Positions 21,064 through 34,131 are shown, counted from the first letter of the stretch. The stretch is 64,000 nucleotides of DNA from Ochotona curzoniae (GCF_017591425.1 NW_024465782.1:1-64000); one strand, 5' to 3'. Notes: a model not told the origin generated them from the sequence alone. A program made the numbers and translations.

Positions 21064-23443
21064 TGAAGACTGTGGGTTGCTTCCCAGGAGACAAGCTGGA
21101 TTGCGCCTGGGGACCCTGGCCGCTATGGGGCCGGGGCTCAATCCCCGAGCGTCAGCCCCGCCCCTCTTCCCGGCCCGGGCTTGGGTCTAGCCACGCCCCT
21201 GGCGGCCCCAGCCCGGGGGTGGGATCGCCTGGACATTCTCGCCCACGCTAAGCCCAAAGAGGGCCGCACGTAGGGGTCCAGCCGCCACGAAACAGACTTC
21301 TGAGGGAGCGTGAAGACTGTGGGTTGCTTCCAAGGAGACAAGCTGGATTGCGCCTGAGGACCCCTGCCCCCATGTGGCCAGGGCTCACGTCACCGAGCGT
21401 CAGCACCGCCCCTCTTCCCGGCCCAGGCGTGGTTCTAGCCACGCCCCTGGCGGCCCCAGCCCGGGGGTGGGATCGGCTGGACCTGCTCGCCCACGCTAAG
21501 CCCTAAGAGGGCCGCGAGTGGGGGTCCAGCCGCCCCGAAACAGTCTACCGAGGGAGCGTGAAGACTGTGGGTTGCTTCCCAGGAGACAAGCTGGATTGCA
21601 CCTGGGGACCCCGGCCGCCATGTGGCCGGGGCTCACGTCCCCGAGCGTCAGCCCCGCCCCTCTTCCCGGCCCGGGCTTGGGTCTAGCCACGCCCCTGACG
21701 GCCCCAGCCCGGGGGTGGGATCGGTTGGACCTGCTTGCCCACGCTAAGCCCAAAGAGGGCGGCTCGTGGGGGTCCAGCCGCCCCGAAACAGTCTTCTGAG
21801 GGAGCGTGAAGACTGTGGGTTGCTTCCCAGGAGACAAGCTGGATTGCACCTTGGGACCCCGGCCGCCATGTGGCCGGGGCTCACGTCCAAGAGCATCAGC
21901 CCCGCCCCTCTTCCCGGCCCGGGCTTAGGTCAAGAAACGCCCCTGGCGGCCCCAGCCCGGGGGTGGGATCGGCTGGACCTGCTCGCCGACACTAAGCCCA
22001 AAGAGGGCCCCGCATGGGGGTCCAGCAACCCCGAAACAGACTTCAGAGGGAGCGTGAAGACTGTGGGTTGCTTCCCAGGAGACAAGCTGGATTGCGCCTG
22101 GGGACCCTGGCCGCCATGTGGCCGGGGCTCACGTCCCCGAGCGTCAGCCCCGCCCCTCTTCCCGGTCGGGGCTTGGGTCTAGCCACGCCCCTGGCGGCCC
22201 CAGCCCGGGGGTGGGATCGGATGGACCTGCTCGCCAAGGCTAAGCCCAAAGAGGGCCGCGCGTGGGGGTCCAACCGCCATGAAATTGTTTTCCGAGGGAG
22301 CGTGAAGACTGTGGGTTGCTTCCCAGGAGACAAGCTGGATTGCACCTGGGGACCCCGGCCGCCATGTGGCCGGGGCTCACCTCCAAGAGCATAAGCCCCG
22401 CCCCTCTTCCCGGCCCGGGCTTGGGTCTAGCCACGCCCCTGGCGGCCCCAGCCCGGGGGTGGGATCGGCTGTACCTGCTCGCCGACACTAAGCCCAAAGA
22501 GGGCCACGCATGGGTGTCCAGCCGCCCCAAAACAATCTTCCGAGGGAGCGTGAAGACTGTGGGTTGCTTCCCAGGAGACAAGCTGGATTGCGCCTCGGGA
22601 CCCTAGCCGCCATGTGGCCGGTGCTCACGTCCAAGAGCGTCAGCCCCTCCCCTCTTCCCGGCCCGGACTTGGGTCTAGCCACGCCCCTGGCGGCCCCAGC
22701 CGGGGGTGGGATCAGCTGGACCTGCTCGCCGACACTAAGCCCAAAGAGGGCCGCGCGTGGGGGTCCAGCCGCCCCAAAACAGTCTTCTGAGGGAGCATGA
22801 AGACTGTGGGTTGCTTCCCAGGAGACAAGCTGGATTGCGCCTGGGGAACCTGGCCGCCATGTGGCCGGGGCTCACGTGCCCGAGCGTCAGCCCCGACCCT
22901 CTTCCCGGCCCGGGCTTGGGTCTAGCCACGCCCCTGGCGGCACCAGCCCGGGGGTGGGATCCTCTCGACCTGCTCGCCCACGCTAAGACCCAAAGAGGGC
23001 CGCACGTAGGGGTCCAGCCGCCACGAAACAGTCTTCTGAGGGAGCGTGAAGACTGTGGGTTGCTTCCCAGGAGACAAGCTGGATTGCACCTGGGGACCCC
23101 GGCCGCCATGTGGCCGGGGCTCACGTCCCCGAACGTCAGCCCCGCCCCTCTTCCTTGCCCGGGCTTGGGTCTAGCCACGCCCCTGGCGGCCCCAGCCCGG
23201 GGGTGGGATCCTCTGTACCTGCTTGCCGACGCTAAGCCAAAAGAGGGCCGCGCATGGGGGTGCACCCTCCCCGAAACAGTCTTCTGAGGGACCGTGAAGA
23301 CGGTGGGTGGCTTCCCAGAGACAAGCTGGATTGCACCTGGGGACCCCGGCCGCCATGTGGCCGGGGCTCAATCCCCGAGCGTCAGCCCCGCCCCTCTTCC
23401 CGGCCCGGGCTTGGTTCTAGCCACGCCCCTGGCGGCCCCAGCC
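21064..23443. repeat. 44-unit super-copy, B2 start
   Basis: Partner of 10,161-12,540. At the left join ordinary gtccagccgtcccgaaac text is followed directly by the gccgctatggggcc unit, so the copied segment was inserted at a unit boundary, in phase. Confidence 0.85.
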
Positions 23444-24218
23444 CGGGGGTGTGATCGGCTGGACCTGCTCGCCCATGCTAAGCCCAAAGAGGGCCGCTCG
23501 TGGGGATCCAGCCGCCCCGAAACAGTCTTCTGAGGTAGCGTGAAGACTGTGGGTTGCTTCCCAAGAGACAAGCTGGATTGCGCCTGGGGACCTTGGCCGC
23601 CATGTGGCAGTGGCACACGTTCCCGAGCGTCAGCCCCGCCTTCTTCCAGGCCCGGGCTTGGGTCTAGCCACGCCCCTGATGGCCCCAGCCCGGGGCTGGG
23701 ATCCGCTGGACCTGCTTGCCGACGCTAGGCCCAAAGAGGGCCGCGCATGGGGGTGCACCCTCCCCGAAACAGTCTTCTGAGGGAGCGTGAAGACTGTGGG
23801 TTGCTTCCCAGGAGACAAGCTTGATTGGGCCTGGGGACCCTGGCCGCCATGTGGCCGGGGCTCAATCCCCGAGCGTCAGCCCCGCCCCTCTTCCCGGCCC
23901 GGGCTTGGGTCTAGCCACGCCCCTGGCGGCCCCAGCCCGGAGGTGGGATCCGCTGGACCTGCTTGCCGACGCTAAGCCCAAAGAGGGCCGCACGTAGGGG
24001 TCCAGCCGCCACGAAACAGTCTTCTGAGGGAGCGTGAAGACTGTGGGTTGCTTCCCAGGAGACAAGCTGGATTGCGCCTGAGGACCCCGGCCGCCATGTG
24101 GCCGGGGCTCACGTCCCCGAGCGTCAGCACCGCCCCCTTCCCGGCCCGGGCGTGGTTCTAGCCACGCCCCTGGCGTCCCCAGCCCTGGGGTGGGATCGGC
24201 TGGACCTGCTCGCCGACG
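23444..24218. repeat. B2 continuation with two units lost, then nine
   Basis: Matches about 13,035-13,670 at 10,407 bp (42 units), i.e. two units fewer than upstream, then joins units matching 16,044 onward. About nine B1 units (about 13.7-16.0 kb) have no counterpart in B2. Confidence 0.8.
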
Positions 24219-25735
24219 CTAAGCCCTAAGAGGGCCGCGAGTGGGGGTCCAGCCGCCCCGAAACAGTCTACCGAGGGAGCGTGAAGACTGTGGGTTGCTT
24301 CCCAGGAGACAAGCTGGATTGCACCTGGGGACCCCGGCCGCCATGTGGCCTGGGCTCACGTCTCCGAGCGTCAGCCCCGCCCCTCTTCCCGGCCCGGGCT
24401 TGGGTCTAGCCACGCCCCTGATGGCCCCAGCCCGGGGGTGGGATCGGTTGGACCTGCTTGCCCACGCTAAGCCCAAAGAGGGCGGCTCGTGGGGGTCCAG
24501 CCGTCCCGAAACAGTCTTCTGAGCGAGCGTGAAGACTGTGGGTTGCTTCCCAGGAGACAAGCTGGATTGCACCTTGGGACCCTGGCCGCCATGTGGCCGG
24601 GGCTCACGTCCACGAGCATCAGCCCCGCCCCTCTTCCCGGCCCGGGCTTAGGTCAAGCCACGCCCCTGGCGGCCCCAGCCCAGGGGTGGGATCGGCTGGA
24701 CCTGCTCGCCGACACTAAGCCCAAAGAGGGCCCCGCATGGGGGTCCAGCACCCCGAAACAGACTTCAGAGGGAGCGTGAAGACTGTGGGTTGCTTCCCAG
24801 GAGACAAGCTGGATTGCGCCTGGGGACCCTGGCCGCCATGTGGCCGGGGCTCACGTCCAAGAGCGTCAGCCCCGCCCCTCTTCCCGGCCCGGGCTTGGGT
24901 CTAGCCACGCCCCTGGCGGCCCCAGCCCTGGGGTGGGATCAGATGGACCTGCTCGCCAAGGCTAAGCCCAAAGAGGGCCGCGCGTGGGGGTCCAACCGCC
25001 ATGAAATTGTCTTCCGAGGGAGCGTGAAGACTGTGGGTTGCTTCCCAAGAGACAAGCTGGATTGCGCCTGGGGACCTTGGCCGCCATGTGGCAGTGGCAC
25101 ACGTTCCCGAGCGTCAGCCCCGCCCTCTTCCAGGCCCGGGCTTGGGTCTGGCCACGCCCCTGATGGCCCCAGCCCGGGGGTGGGATCCTCTGTACCTGCT
25201 TGCCGACGCTAAGCCCAAAGAGGTCAACGCGCATGGGGGTGCACCCTCCCCGAAACAGTCTTCTGAGGGAGCGTGAAGACTGTGGGTTGCTTCCCAGGAG
25301 ACAAGCTTGATTGCGCCTGGGGACCCTGGCCGCCATGTGGCTGGGGCTCAATCCCCGAACGTCAGCCCCGCCCCTCTTCCCGGCCCGGGCTTGGGTCTAG
25401 CCACGCCCCTGGCGGCCCCAGCCCGGGGGTGGGATCGGCTGGACCTGCTCGCCCACGCTAAGCCCAAAGAGGGCCGCACGTAGGGGTCCAGCCTCCACGA
25501 AACAGTCTTCTGAGGGAGCGTGAAGACTGTGGGTTGCTTCCCAGGAGACAAGCTGGATTGTGCCTGGGGACACCGGCCGCCATGTGGCCGGGGCTCACGT
25601 CCAAGAGCTTCAGCCCCGCCCCTCTTCCCGGCCCGGGCTTGGTTCTAGCCACGCCCCTGGCGGCCCCAGCCCGGGGGTGGGATCGGCTGGACCTGCTCGG
25701 TGACGCTAAGCCCTAAGAGGGCCGCGCGTGGGGGT
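24219..25735. repeat. Six-unit segment present three times (copy 2)
   Basis: Partner of 16,044-17,560 and 40,563-42,080; carries the tcaac marker at 25,224-25,228. Confidence 0.87.
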
Positions 25736-26014
25736 CCAACCGCCATGAAATTGTTTTCCGAGGAAGCGTGAAGACTGTGGGTTGCTTCCCAGGAGACAAG
25801 CTGGATTGCACCTGGGGACCCCGGCCGCCATGTGGCCGGGGCTCACGTCCCCGAGCGTCAGCCCCGCCCCTCTTCCTTGCCCGGGCTTGGTTCTAGCCAC
25901 GCCCCTGGCGGCCCCAGCCCGGGGATGGGATCGGCTGGACCTGCTCGCCCACACTAAGCCCAAAGAGGGCCGCACATGGGGGTCCTGCCGTCCCGAAACA
26001 GTCTTCCGAGGGAG
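25736..26014. repeat. Single extra unit relative to B1
   Basis: The B1-B2 distance rises from 8,174 to 8,422 bp across this point, so one unit is present here that B1 lacks. The unit has gcccggggatggg and gtcctgccgtcccgaaac, like units near 29,950 and 43,320. Confidence 0.8.
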
Positions 26015-27880
26015 CATGAAGACTGTGGGTTGCTTCCCAGGAGACAAGCTGGATTGTGCCTGGGGACCCTGGCCGCCATGTGGCCAGGGCTCACGTCCCC
26101 GAGCGTCAGCACAGCCCCTCTTCCTTGCCCGGGTTGGGTCTAGCCACGCCCCTGGCGGCCCCAGCCCGGGGGTGGGATCGGCTGGACCTGCTCGCCCACG
26201 CTAAGCCCAAAGAGGGCCGCGCGTGGAGGTCCACACCCCATGAAACTGTCTTCCGAGGGAGCGTAAAGACTGTGGGTTGCTTCCCAGGAGACAAGCTTGA
26301 TTGGGCCTGGGGACCCTGGCCGCCATGTGGCCGGGGCTCACTCCCCGAGCGTCAGCCCCGCCCCTCTTCCCGGCCCGGGCTTGGGTCTAGCCACGCCCCT
26401 GGTGGCCCCAGCCCGGGGGTGGGATCGGCTGGACCTGCTCGCCAACGCTAAGCCCAAAGAGGGCCGCACGTGGGGGTCCAGCCGCCCCGAAACAGTCTTC
26501 TGAGGGAGCATGAAGATTGTGGGTTGCTTCCCAAGAGACAAGCTGGATTGCGCCTGGGGACCTTGGCCGCCATGTGGCAGTGGCACACGTTCCCGAGCGT
26601 CAGCCCCGCCCTCTTCCAGGCCCGGGCTTGGGTCTAGCCACGCCCCTGACGGCCCCAGCCCGGGGGTGGGATCGGCTGGACCTGCTTGCCGACGCTAAGC
26701 CCAAAGAGGGCCGCGCATGGGGGTGCACCCTCCCCGAAACCGTCTTCTGAGGGAGCGTGAAGACTGTGGGTTGCTTCCCAGGAGACAAGCTTGATTGCGC
26801 CTGGGGACCCTGGCCGCCATGTGGCCGGGGCTCAATCCACGAGCGTCAGCCCCGCCCCTCTTCCCGGCCCGGGCTTGGGTCTAGCCACGCCCCTGGCGGC
26901 CCCAGCCCGGGGTGGGATCGGCTGGACCTGCTTGCCCACGCTAAGCCCAAAGAGGGCCGCACGTAGGGGTCCAGCCGCCATGAAACAGTCTCTTGAGGGA
27001 GCGTGAAGACTGTGGGTTGCTTCCCAGGAGACAAGCTGGATTGCGCCTGGGGACCCCGGCCGCCATGTGGCCGGGGCTCACGTCCCCGAGCTTCAGCCCC
27101 GCCCCTCTTCCCGGCCCGGGCTTGGGTCTAGCCACGCCCCTGGCGGCCCCAGCCCGGGGGTGGGATCGGCTGGACCTGCTCGCCCACGCTAAGCCCAAAG
27201 AGGGCCGCACGTAGGGGTCCAGCCGCCACGAAACAGTCTTCTGAGGGAGCGTGAAGACTGTGGGTTGCTTCCCAGGAGACAAGCTGGATTGCGCCTGGGG
27301 ACCCTGGCCGCCATGCGGCCAGGGGTCACGTCCCCGAGCTTCAGCCCCGCCCCTCTTCCCGGCCCGGGCTTGGTTCTAGCCACGCCCCTGGCGGCCCCAG
27401 CCCGGGGGTGGGATTGGCTGGACCTGCTCGCCGACGCTAAGCCCTAAGAGGGCCGCGCGTGGGGGTACAACCGCCATGAAATTGTTTTCCGAGGAAGCGT
27501 GAAGACTGTGGGTTGCTTCCTAGGAGACAAGCTGGATTGCACCTGGGGACCCTGGCCGCCATGTGGCCGGGGGCTCACGTCCAAGAGCGTCAGCCCCGCC
27601 CCTCTTCCCGGCCCGGGCTTGGTTCTAGCCACGCCCCTGGCGGCCCCAGCCCGGGGATGGGATCCTCTGTACCTGCTCGCCCACACTAAGCCCAAAGAGG
27701 GCCGCACATGGGGGTCCAGCCGTCCCGAAACAGTCTTCCAAGGGAGCATGAAGACTGTGGGTTGCTTCCCAGGAGCCAAGCTGGATTGCGCCTGGGGACC
27801 CTGGCCGCCATGTGGCCGGGGCTCACGTCCCCGAGCGTCAGCCCCGCCCCTCTTCCCGGCCCGGGCTTGGGTCTAGCCAC
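26015..27880. repeat. Block B2, partner of 17,594-19,460
   Basis: Colinear at 8,420-8,422 bp. The one- or two-base change comes from gcccggggtggg at about 26,907 against gccccggggtggg at about 18,485 and similar small losses. Confidence 0.85.
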
Positions 27881-27926
27881 GCCCCTGGCGGCCCCAGCCC
27901 GGGGGTGGGATCGGCTGGACCTGCTC

Positions 27927-28740
27927 GCCCACGCTAAGCCCAAAGAGGGCCGCACGTAGGGGTCCAACCGCCATGAAATTGTTTTCCGAGGGAGCGTGAA
28001 GACTGTGGGTTGCTTCCCAGGAGACAAGCTGGATTGCACCTGGGGACCCCGGCCGCCATGTGGCCGGGGCTCACGTCCCCGAGCGTCAGCCCCGCCCCTC
28101 TTCCCGGCCCAGGCTTGGTTCTAGCCACGCCCCTGGCGGCCCCAGCCCGGGGATGGGATCGGCTGGACCTGCTCGCCCACACTAAGCCCAAAGAGGGCCG
28201 CACATGGGGGTCCAGCCGTCCCGAAACAGTCTTCCGAGGGAGCATGAAGACTGTGGGTTGCTTCCCAGGAGACAAGCTGGATTGCGCCTGGGGACCCCGG
28301 CCGCCATGTGGCCGGGGCTCACGTCCCCGAGCTTCAGCCCCGCCCCTCTTCCCGGCCCGGGCTTGGTTCTAGCCACGCCCCTGGCGGCCCCAGCCCGGGG
28401 GTGGGTTCGGCTGGACCTGCTCGCCGATGCTAAGCCCAAAGATGGCCGCGCGTGGGGGTCCAACCGCTCTGAAATTGTTTTCCGAGGGAGCGTGAAGACT
28501 GTGGGTTGCTTCCCAGGAGACAAGCTGGATTGCACCTGGGGACCCCGGCCGCCATGTGGCCGGGGCTCACGTCCAAGAGCGTCAGCCCCGCCCCTCTTCC
28601 CGGCCCAGGCTTGGTTCTAGCCACGCCCCTGGCGGCCCCAGCCCGGGGATGGGATCGGCTGGACCTGCTCGCCCACACTAAGCCCAAAGAGGGCCGCACA
28701 TGGGGGTCCAGCCGTCCCGAAACAGTCTTCCAAGGGAGCA
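27927..28740. repeat. Block B2 end, partner of 20,250-21,063
   Basis: Colinear at 7,677 bp over slightly more than three units. Confidence 0.85.
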
Positions 28741-28925
28741 TGAAGACTGTGGGTTGCTTCCCAGGAGACAAGCTGGATTGCGCCTGGGGACCCTGGCCGC
28801 CATGTGGCCAGGGCTCACGTCCCCGAGCGTCAGCCCCGCCCCTCTTCCCGGCCCGGGCTTGGTTCTAGCCACGCCCCTGGCGGCCCCAGCCCGTGGGTGG
28901 GATCGGTTGGACCTGCTTGCCCAAG

Positions 28926-30300
28926 CTAAGCCCAAAGAGGGCCGCGCATGGGGGTGCACCCGCCCCGAAACAGTCTTCTGAGGGAGCGTGAAGACTGTGG
29001 GTTGCTTCCCAGGAGACAAGCTGGATTGCGCCTGGGGACCCCGACCGCCATGTGGCCGGGGCTCACGTCCCAGAGCGTCAGCCCCGCCCCTCTTCCCAGC
29101 CCGGGCTTGGGTCTAGCCACGCCCCTGGCAGCCCCAGCCCGGGGGTGGGATCGCCTGTACCTGCTCGCCGACGCTAAGCCCAAAGAGGGCCGCGCGTGGG
29201 GGACCAGCCGCCCCAAAACAGTCTTCTGAGGGAGCGTGAAGACTGTGGGTGGCTTCCCAAGAGACAAGCTGGATTGCGCCTGGGGACCCTGGCCGCCATG
29301 TTGCCGGGGCTCACGTCCACAAGCGTCAGCCCCGCCCCTCTTTCCGGCCCGGGCTTGGGTCTAGCCACGCCCCTGGCGGACACAGCCCGGGGGTGGGATC
29401 GGTTGGACCTGCTTGCCCAAGCTAAGCCCAAAGAGGGCCGCGCATGGGGGTCCAGCCGCCCTGAAACAGTCTTCTGAGGGAGCGTGAAGACTGTGGGTTG
29501 CTTCCCAGGAGACAAGCTGGATTGCGCCTGGGGACACCGGCCGCCATGCGGCCGGGGCTCACGTCCAAGAGCTTCAGTCCCGCCCCTCTTCCCGGCCCGG
29601 GCTTGGTTCTAGCCACGCCCCTGGTGGCCCCAGCCCGGGGGTGGGATCGGCTGGACCTGCTCGCCAAGGCTAAGCCCAAAGAGGGCCGCGCGTGGGGGTC
29701 CCACCGCCATGAAATTGTTTTCCGAGGAAGCGTGAAGACTGTGGGTTGCTTCCCAGGAGACAAGCTGGATTGCACCTGGGGACCCCGGCCGCCATGTGGC
29801 CGGGGCTCACGTCCAAGAGCGTCAGCCCCGCCCCTCTTCCCGGCCCGGGCTTGGTTCTAGCCACGCCCCTGGCGGCCCCAGCCCGGGGATGGGATCGGCT
29901 GGACCTGCTCGCCCACACTAAGCCCAAAGAGGGCCGCACATGGGGGTCCTGCCGTCCCGAAACAGTCTTCCGAGGGAGCATGAAGACTGTGGGTTGCTTC
30001 CCAGGAGACAAGCTGGATTGCGCCTGGGGACCCTGGCCGCCATGTGGCCAGGGCTCACGTCCCCGAGCGTCAGCCCCGCCCCTCTTCCTTGCCCGGGTTG
30101 GGTCTAGCCACGCCCCTGGCGGCCCCAGCCCGGGGGTGGGATCGGCTGGACCTGCTCGGTGACGCTAAGCCCTAAGAGGGCCGCGCGTGGGGGTCCAACC
30201 TCCATGAAATTGTTTTCCGAGGAAGCGTGAAGACTGTGGGTTGCTTCCCAGGAGACAAGCTGGATTGCACCTGGGGACCCCGGCCGCCATGTGGCCGGGG
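28926..30300. repeat. 5.5-unit block copied at 42,299-43,673
   Basis: Matches at 13,373 bp (54 units). Markers: gtgcacccgccccgaaac, ccccgaccgccatg, gtgggggaccagccgcc, the exact gccatgttgcc unit, cggacacagcccg, gccatgcggccgggg. Differences include gctcgccaaggctaag at about 29,660 against gctcggtgacgctaag at about 43,033. Confidence 0.87.
29292..29303. promoter_or_regulatory. Exact YY1-type site in a variant unit
   Basis: Reads gccgccatgttg, matching the known YY1 core (CCGCCATnTTG). Ordinary units have gccgccatgtgg at this place. The same g-to-t change is seen in the copied units near 42,672 and 48,861. Occupancy is not shown by sequence. Confidence 0.45.
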
Positions 30301-30367
30301 CTCACGTCCCAGAGCATCCGCCCCGACCCTCTTCCCAGCCCGGGCTTGGGTCTAGCCACGCCCCTGA

Positions 30368-31570
30368 CGGCCCCAGCCCGGGGGTGGGATCGGCTGGACC
30401 TGCTCGTCGACGCTAAGCCCTAGGAGGGCCGTGCATTGGGGTCCAGCCGCCCCGAAACAGCCTTTCGAGGGAGCGTGAAGACTGGGTTGCTTCCCAGGAG
30501 ACAAGCTGGATTGCGCCTGGGGACCCTGGCCGCCATGTGGCCGGGGCTCACGTCCCCGAGCGTCAGCCCCGCCCCTCTTCCCGGCCCGGGCTTGGGTCTA
30601 GCCACGCCCCTGGCAGCCCCAGCCCAGGGGTGGGATCGGCTGTACCTGCTTGCCCACGCTAAGCCCAAAGAGGGCCGCTCGTGGGGGTCCAGCCGCCCCG
30701 AAACAGTCTTCTGAGGGAGCGTGAAGACTGTGGGTTGCTTCCCAGGAGACAAGCTGGATTGCGCCTAGGGAACCTGGCCGCCATGTGGCCGGGGCTCACG
30801 TCCCCGAGCGTCAGCCCCGCCCCTCTTCCCGGCCCGGGCTTGGGTCTAGCCACGCCCCTGACGGCCCCAGCCCGGGGGTGGGATCGGCTGGACCTGCTTG
30901 CCGACGCTAAGCCCAAAGAGGGCCGCACATGGGGGTCCAGCCGCCCCGAAACACTCTTCTGAGGGAGCGTGAAGACTGTGGGTTGCTTCCCAAGAGACAA
31001 GCTGGATTGCAACTGGGGACCCCGGCCGCCATGTGGCCAGGGCTCACGTCCCCGAGCATCAGCCCCGCCCTCTTCCAGGCCCGGGCTTGGGTCTAGCCAC
31101 ACCCCTGGTGGCCCCAGCCCGGGGGTGGGATCGGCTGGACCTGCTCGCCAACACTAAGCCCAAAGAGGGCCGCACGAGGTGGTCCAGCCACCCCGAAACA
31201 GTCTTCCGAGTGAGCGTGTAGACTGTGGGTTGCTTCCCAAGAGACAAGCTGGATTGCGCCTGAGGACCCCGGCCGCCATGTGGCCGGGGCTCACGTCCCC
31301 GAGCGTCAGCACAGCCCCTCTTCCCAGCCGGGCTTGGGTCTAGCCACGCCCCTGGCGGCCCCAGCCCGGGGGTGGGATCCACTGGACCTGCTGGCCGAAG
31401 CTAAGCCCAAAGAGGGCCGCGCATGGGGGTCCAGCCGCCCCGAAACAGTCTTCTGAGGGAGCGTGAAGACTGTGGGTTGCTTCCCAGGAGACAAGCTGGA
31501 ATGCACCTGGGGACCCCGGCCGCCATGTGGCCGGGGCTCACGTCCCAGAGCATCCGCCCCGACCCTCTTC
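30368..31570. repeat. Domain C start, copied at 46,218-47,420 (64 units apart)
   Basis: Matches at 15,850 bp. Markers: cattggggtccag, aacagcctttcgag, gaagactgggttgc (two-base loss), cctagggaacctgg, ccacacccctggtgg, gagtgagcgtgtagac, gatccactggacctgctggcc. Visible mismatches are few, such as gggttgc versus ggattgc at 46,584. Confidence 0.87.
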
Positions 31571-33188
31571 CCAGCCCGGGCTTGGGTCTAGCCACGCCCC
31601 TGACGGCCCCAGCCTGGGGGTGGGATCAGCTGTACCTGCTCGCCCACGCTAAGACCAAAGAGGGCCGCACATGGGGGTGCACCCTCCCCGAAACAGTCTT
31701 CCGAGGGAGCGTGAAGACTGTGGGTTGCTTCCCAAGAGACAAGCTGGATTGCGCCTGAGGACCCTGGCCTCCATGTGGCCGGGGCTCACGTCCCCAAGCC
31801 GCAGCCCCGCCCCTCTTCCCGGCCCGGGCTTGGGTCTAGCCACGCCCCTGACGGCCCCAGCCCGGGGGTGGGATCGGCTGGAACTGCTCGCCGACACTAA
31901 GGCCAAAGAGGGCCGCAAGTGGGGGTCCAGCCGCACCAAAACAGTCTTCTGAGGGAGCGTGAAGACTCTGGGTTGCTTCCCAGGAGACAAGCTGGATTGC
32001 GCCTGAGGACACTGGCCTCCATGTGGCCGGGGCTCACGTCCCCAAGCGTCAGCCCCGCCCCTCTTCCAGGCCCAGGCTTGGGTCTAGCCACGCCCCTGGT
32101 GGCCCCAGCCCGGGGGTGGGATCGGCTGGACCTGCTCGCCCATGCTAAGCCCAAAGAGGGCCGCGCGTGGGGGTCCAGCCGCCCCGAAACAGTCTTCCAA
32201 GGGAGCGTGAAGATTGTGGGTTGCTTCCCAGGAGACAAGCTGGATTGCGCCTGGGGACCCCGGCCGCCATGTGGCCGGGGCTCACGTCCCCGAGCGTCAG
32301 CCCCGCCCTCTTCCAGGCCCGGGCTTGGGTCTAGCCACGCCCCTAACAGGCCCAGCCCGGGGGTGGGATCGGCTGGACCTGCTCGCCCACGCTAAGCCCT
32401 AAGAGGGACGCGCGTTGGGGTGCACCCTCCCCGAAACAGTCTTCTGAGGGAGCGTGAAGACTGTGGGTTGCTTCCCAGGAGACAAGCTGGATTGCGCCTG
32501 GGTACCCTGGCCGCCATGTGGCCGGGGCTCACGTGCCCGAGCGTCAGCCCCGCCCCTCTTCCCAGCCCGGGCTTGGGTCTAGCCACGCCCCTGGCGGCAC
32601 CAGCCCGGGGGTGGGATCGGCTGGACCTGCTCGCCCACGCTAAGCCCAAAGAGGGCCGCGCGTGGGGGTCCAGCCGCCCCGAAACAGTCTTCCGAGGGAG
32701 CGTGAAGACTGTGGGTTGCTTCCCAGGAGACAAGCTGGAATGCCCCTGGGGACCCCGGCCGCCATGTGGCCGGGGCTCACGTCCCCGAGCGTCAGCCCCG
32801 CCCCTCTTCCCAGCCCGGGCTTGGGTCTAGCCACGACCCTGACGGCCCCAGGCTGGGGGTGGGATCAGCTGTACCTGCTCGCCCACGCTAAGACCAAAGA
32901 GGGCCGCACATGGGGGTGCACCCTCCCCGAAACAGTCTTCCGAGGGAGCGTGAAGACTGTGGGTTGCTTCCCAAGAGACAAGCTGGATTGCGCCTGAGGA
33001 CCCTGGCCTCCATGTGGCCGGAACTCACGTCCCCAAGCGTCAGCCCCGCCCCTCTTCCCGGCCAGGGCTTGGGACTAGCCACGCCCCTGACGGCCCCAGC
33101 CCGGGGGTGGGATCGGCTGGAACTGCTCGCCGACACTAAGGCCAAAGAGGGCCGCAAGTGGGGGTCCAGCCGCACCAAAACAGTCTTC
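30961..33188. repeat. Nine-unit block copied at 55,230-57,457 (98 units apart)
   Basis: Colinear at exactly 24,269 bp over about 2.2 kb. Both ends of the match lie at unit junctions: the left where aaacactcttctgag is replaced by aaattgttttccgag, the right where cttcccgag is replaced by cttctgag. Confidence 0.87.
31850..32430. repeat. Domain C segment also at 47,452-48,032
   Basis: Matches at 15,602 bp (63 units), one unit less than the 15,850-bp distance just upstream. Markers: gaactgctcgccgacactaaggcc, aagtgggggtccagccgcacc, gaagactctgggttgc, cctaacaggcccagcc. Confidence 0.85.
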
Positions 33189-34131
33189 CCGAGGGAGCGT
33201 GAAGACTGTGGGTTGTTCCCAGGAGACAAGCTGGATTGCGCCTCGGGACCCTGGCCGCCATGTGGCCGGAACTCACGTCCCCAAGCGTCAGCCCCGCCCC
33301 TCTTCCCGGCCCGGACTTGGGTCTAGCCACGCCCCTGGCGGCCCCAGCCTGGGGGTGGGATCGGCTGGACCTGCTCGCCGACACTAAGCCCAAAGAGGGC
33401 CGCGCGTGGGGGTCCAGCCGCCCCAAAACAGTCTTCTGAGGGAGCATGAAGACTGTGGGTTGCTTCCCAGGAGACAAGCTGGATTGCGCCTGGGGACCCT
33501 GGCCGCCATGTGGCCGGGGCTCACGTCCCCGAGCGTCAGCCCCGCCCCTCTTCCCGGCCCGGGCTTGGGTCTAGCCACGCCCCTGGCGGCCCCAGCCCGG
33601 GGGTGGGATCCTCTGGACCTGCTGGCCGACACTAAGCCCAAAGAGGGCCCCGCGTGGGGGTCCAGCCACACAGAAACAGTCTTCTGAGGGAGCGTGAAGA
33701 CTGGGTTGCTTCCCAGGAGACAAGCTGGATTGCGCCTGGGGACCCCGGCCGCCATGTGGCCGGGTCTCACGTCCCCAAAAGTCAGCCCCGCCCCTCTTCC
33801 CGGCCAGGGCTTGGGTCTAGCCACGCCCCTGGCGGCCCCAGCCCAGGGTGGGATCGGCTGGATCTGCTCGCCCACGCTAAGACCAAAGAGGGCCGCGCAT
33901 GGGGGTCCAGCCGCCCTGTAACAGTCTTCTGAGGGAGCGTGAAGACTGTGGGTTGCTTCCCAGGAGACAAACTGGATTGAGCCTGGGGACACTGACAGCC
34001 ATGTGGCCGGGGCTCACGTCCAAGAGCATCAGCCCCACCCCTCTTCCCGCCCCGGGCTTAGGTCAAGCCACGCCCCTGACGGCCCCAGCCCGGGGGTGGG
34101 ATCGGTTGGACCTGCTTGCCCACGCTAAGCC
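33038..34131. repeat. 1.09-kb cassette, copy 1 (8-unit pair)
   Basis: Identical by eye to 35,018-36,111 except one base: ggccagggc at about 33,806 versus ggcccgggc at about 35,786. It carries rare changes: cttcccgaggg with an extra c, gggttgttccc lacking gc, gccggaactcacg, the two-base loss gaagactgggttgc and the ctgacagcc unit. A third, slightly more diverged copy lies at about 48,144-49,184. Confidence 0.92.

Noticed and set aside
33384..33992. Reverse-strand open frame of about 202 codons, repeated at 35,364-35,972 and 48,490-49,098
   Set aside because: It recurs only because the DNA segment was duplicated. It opens because two-base losses (gaagactgggttgc) let the frame pass a stop, not because of selection on a protein.
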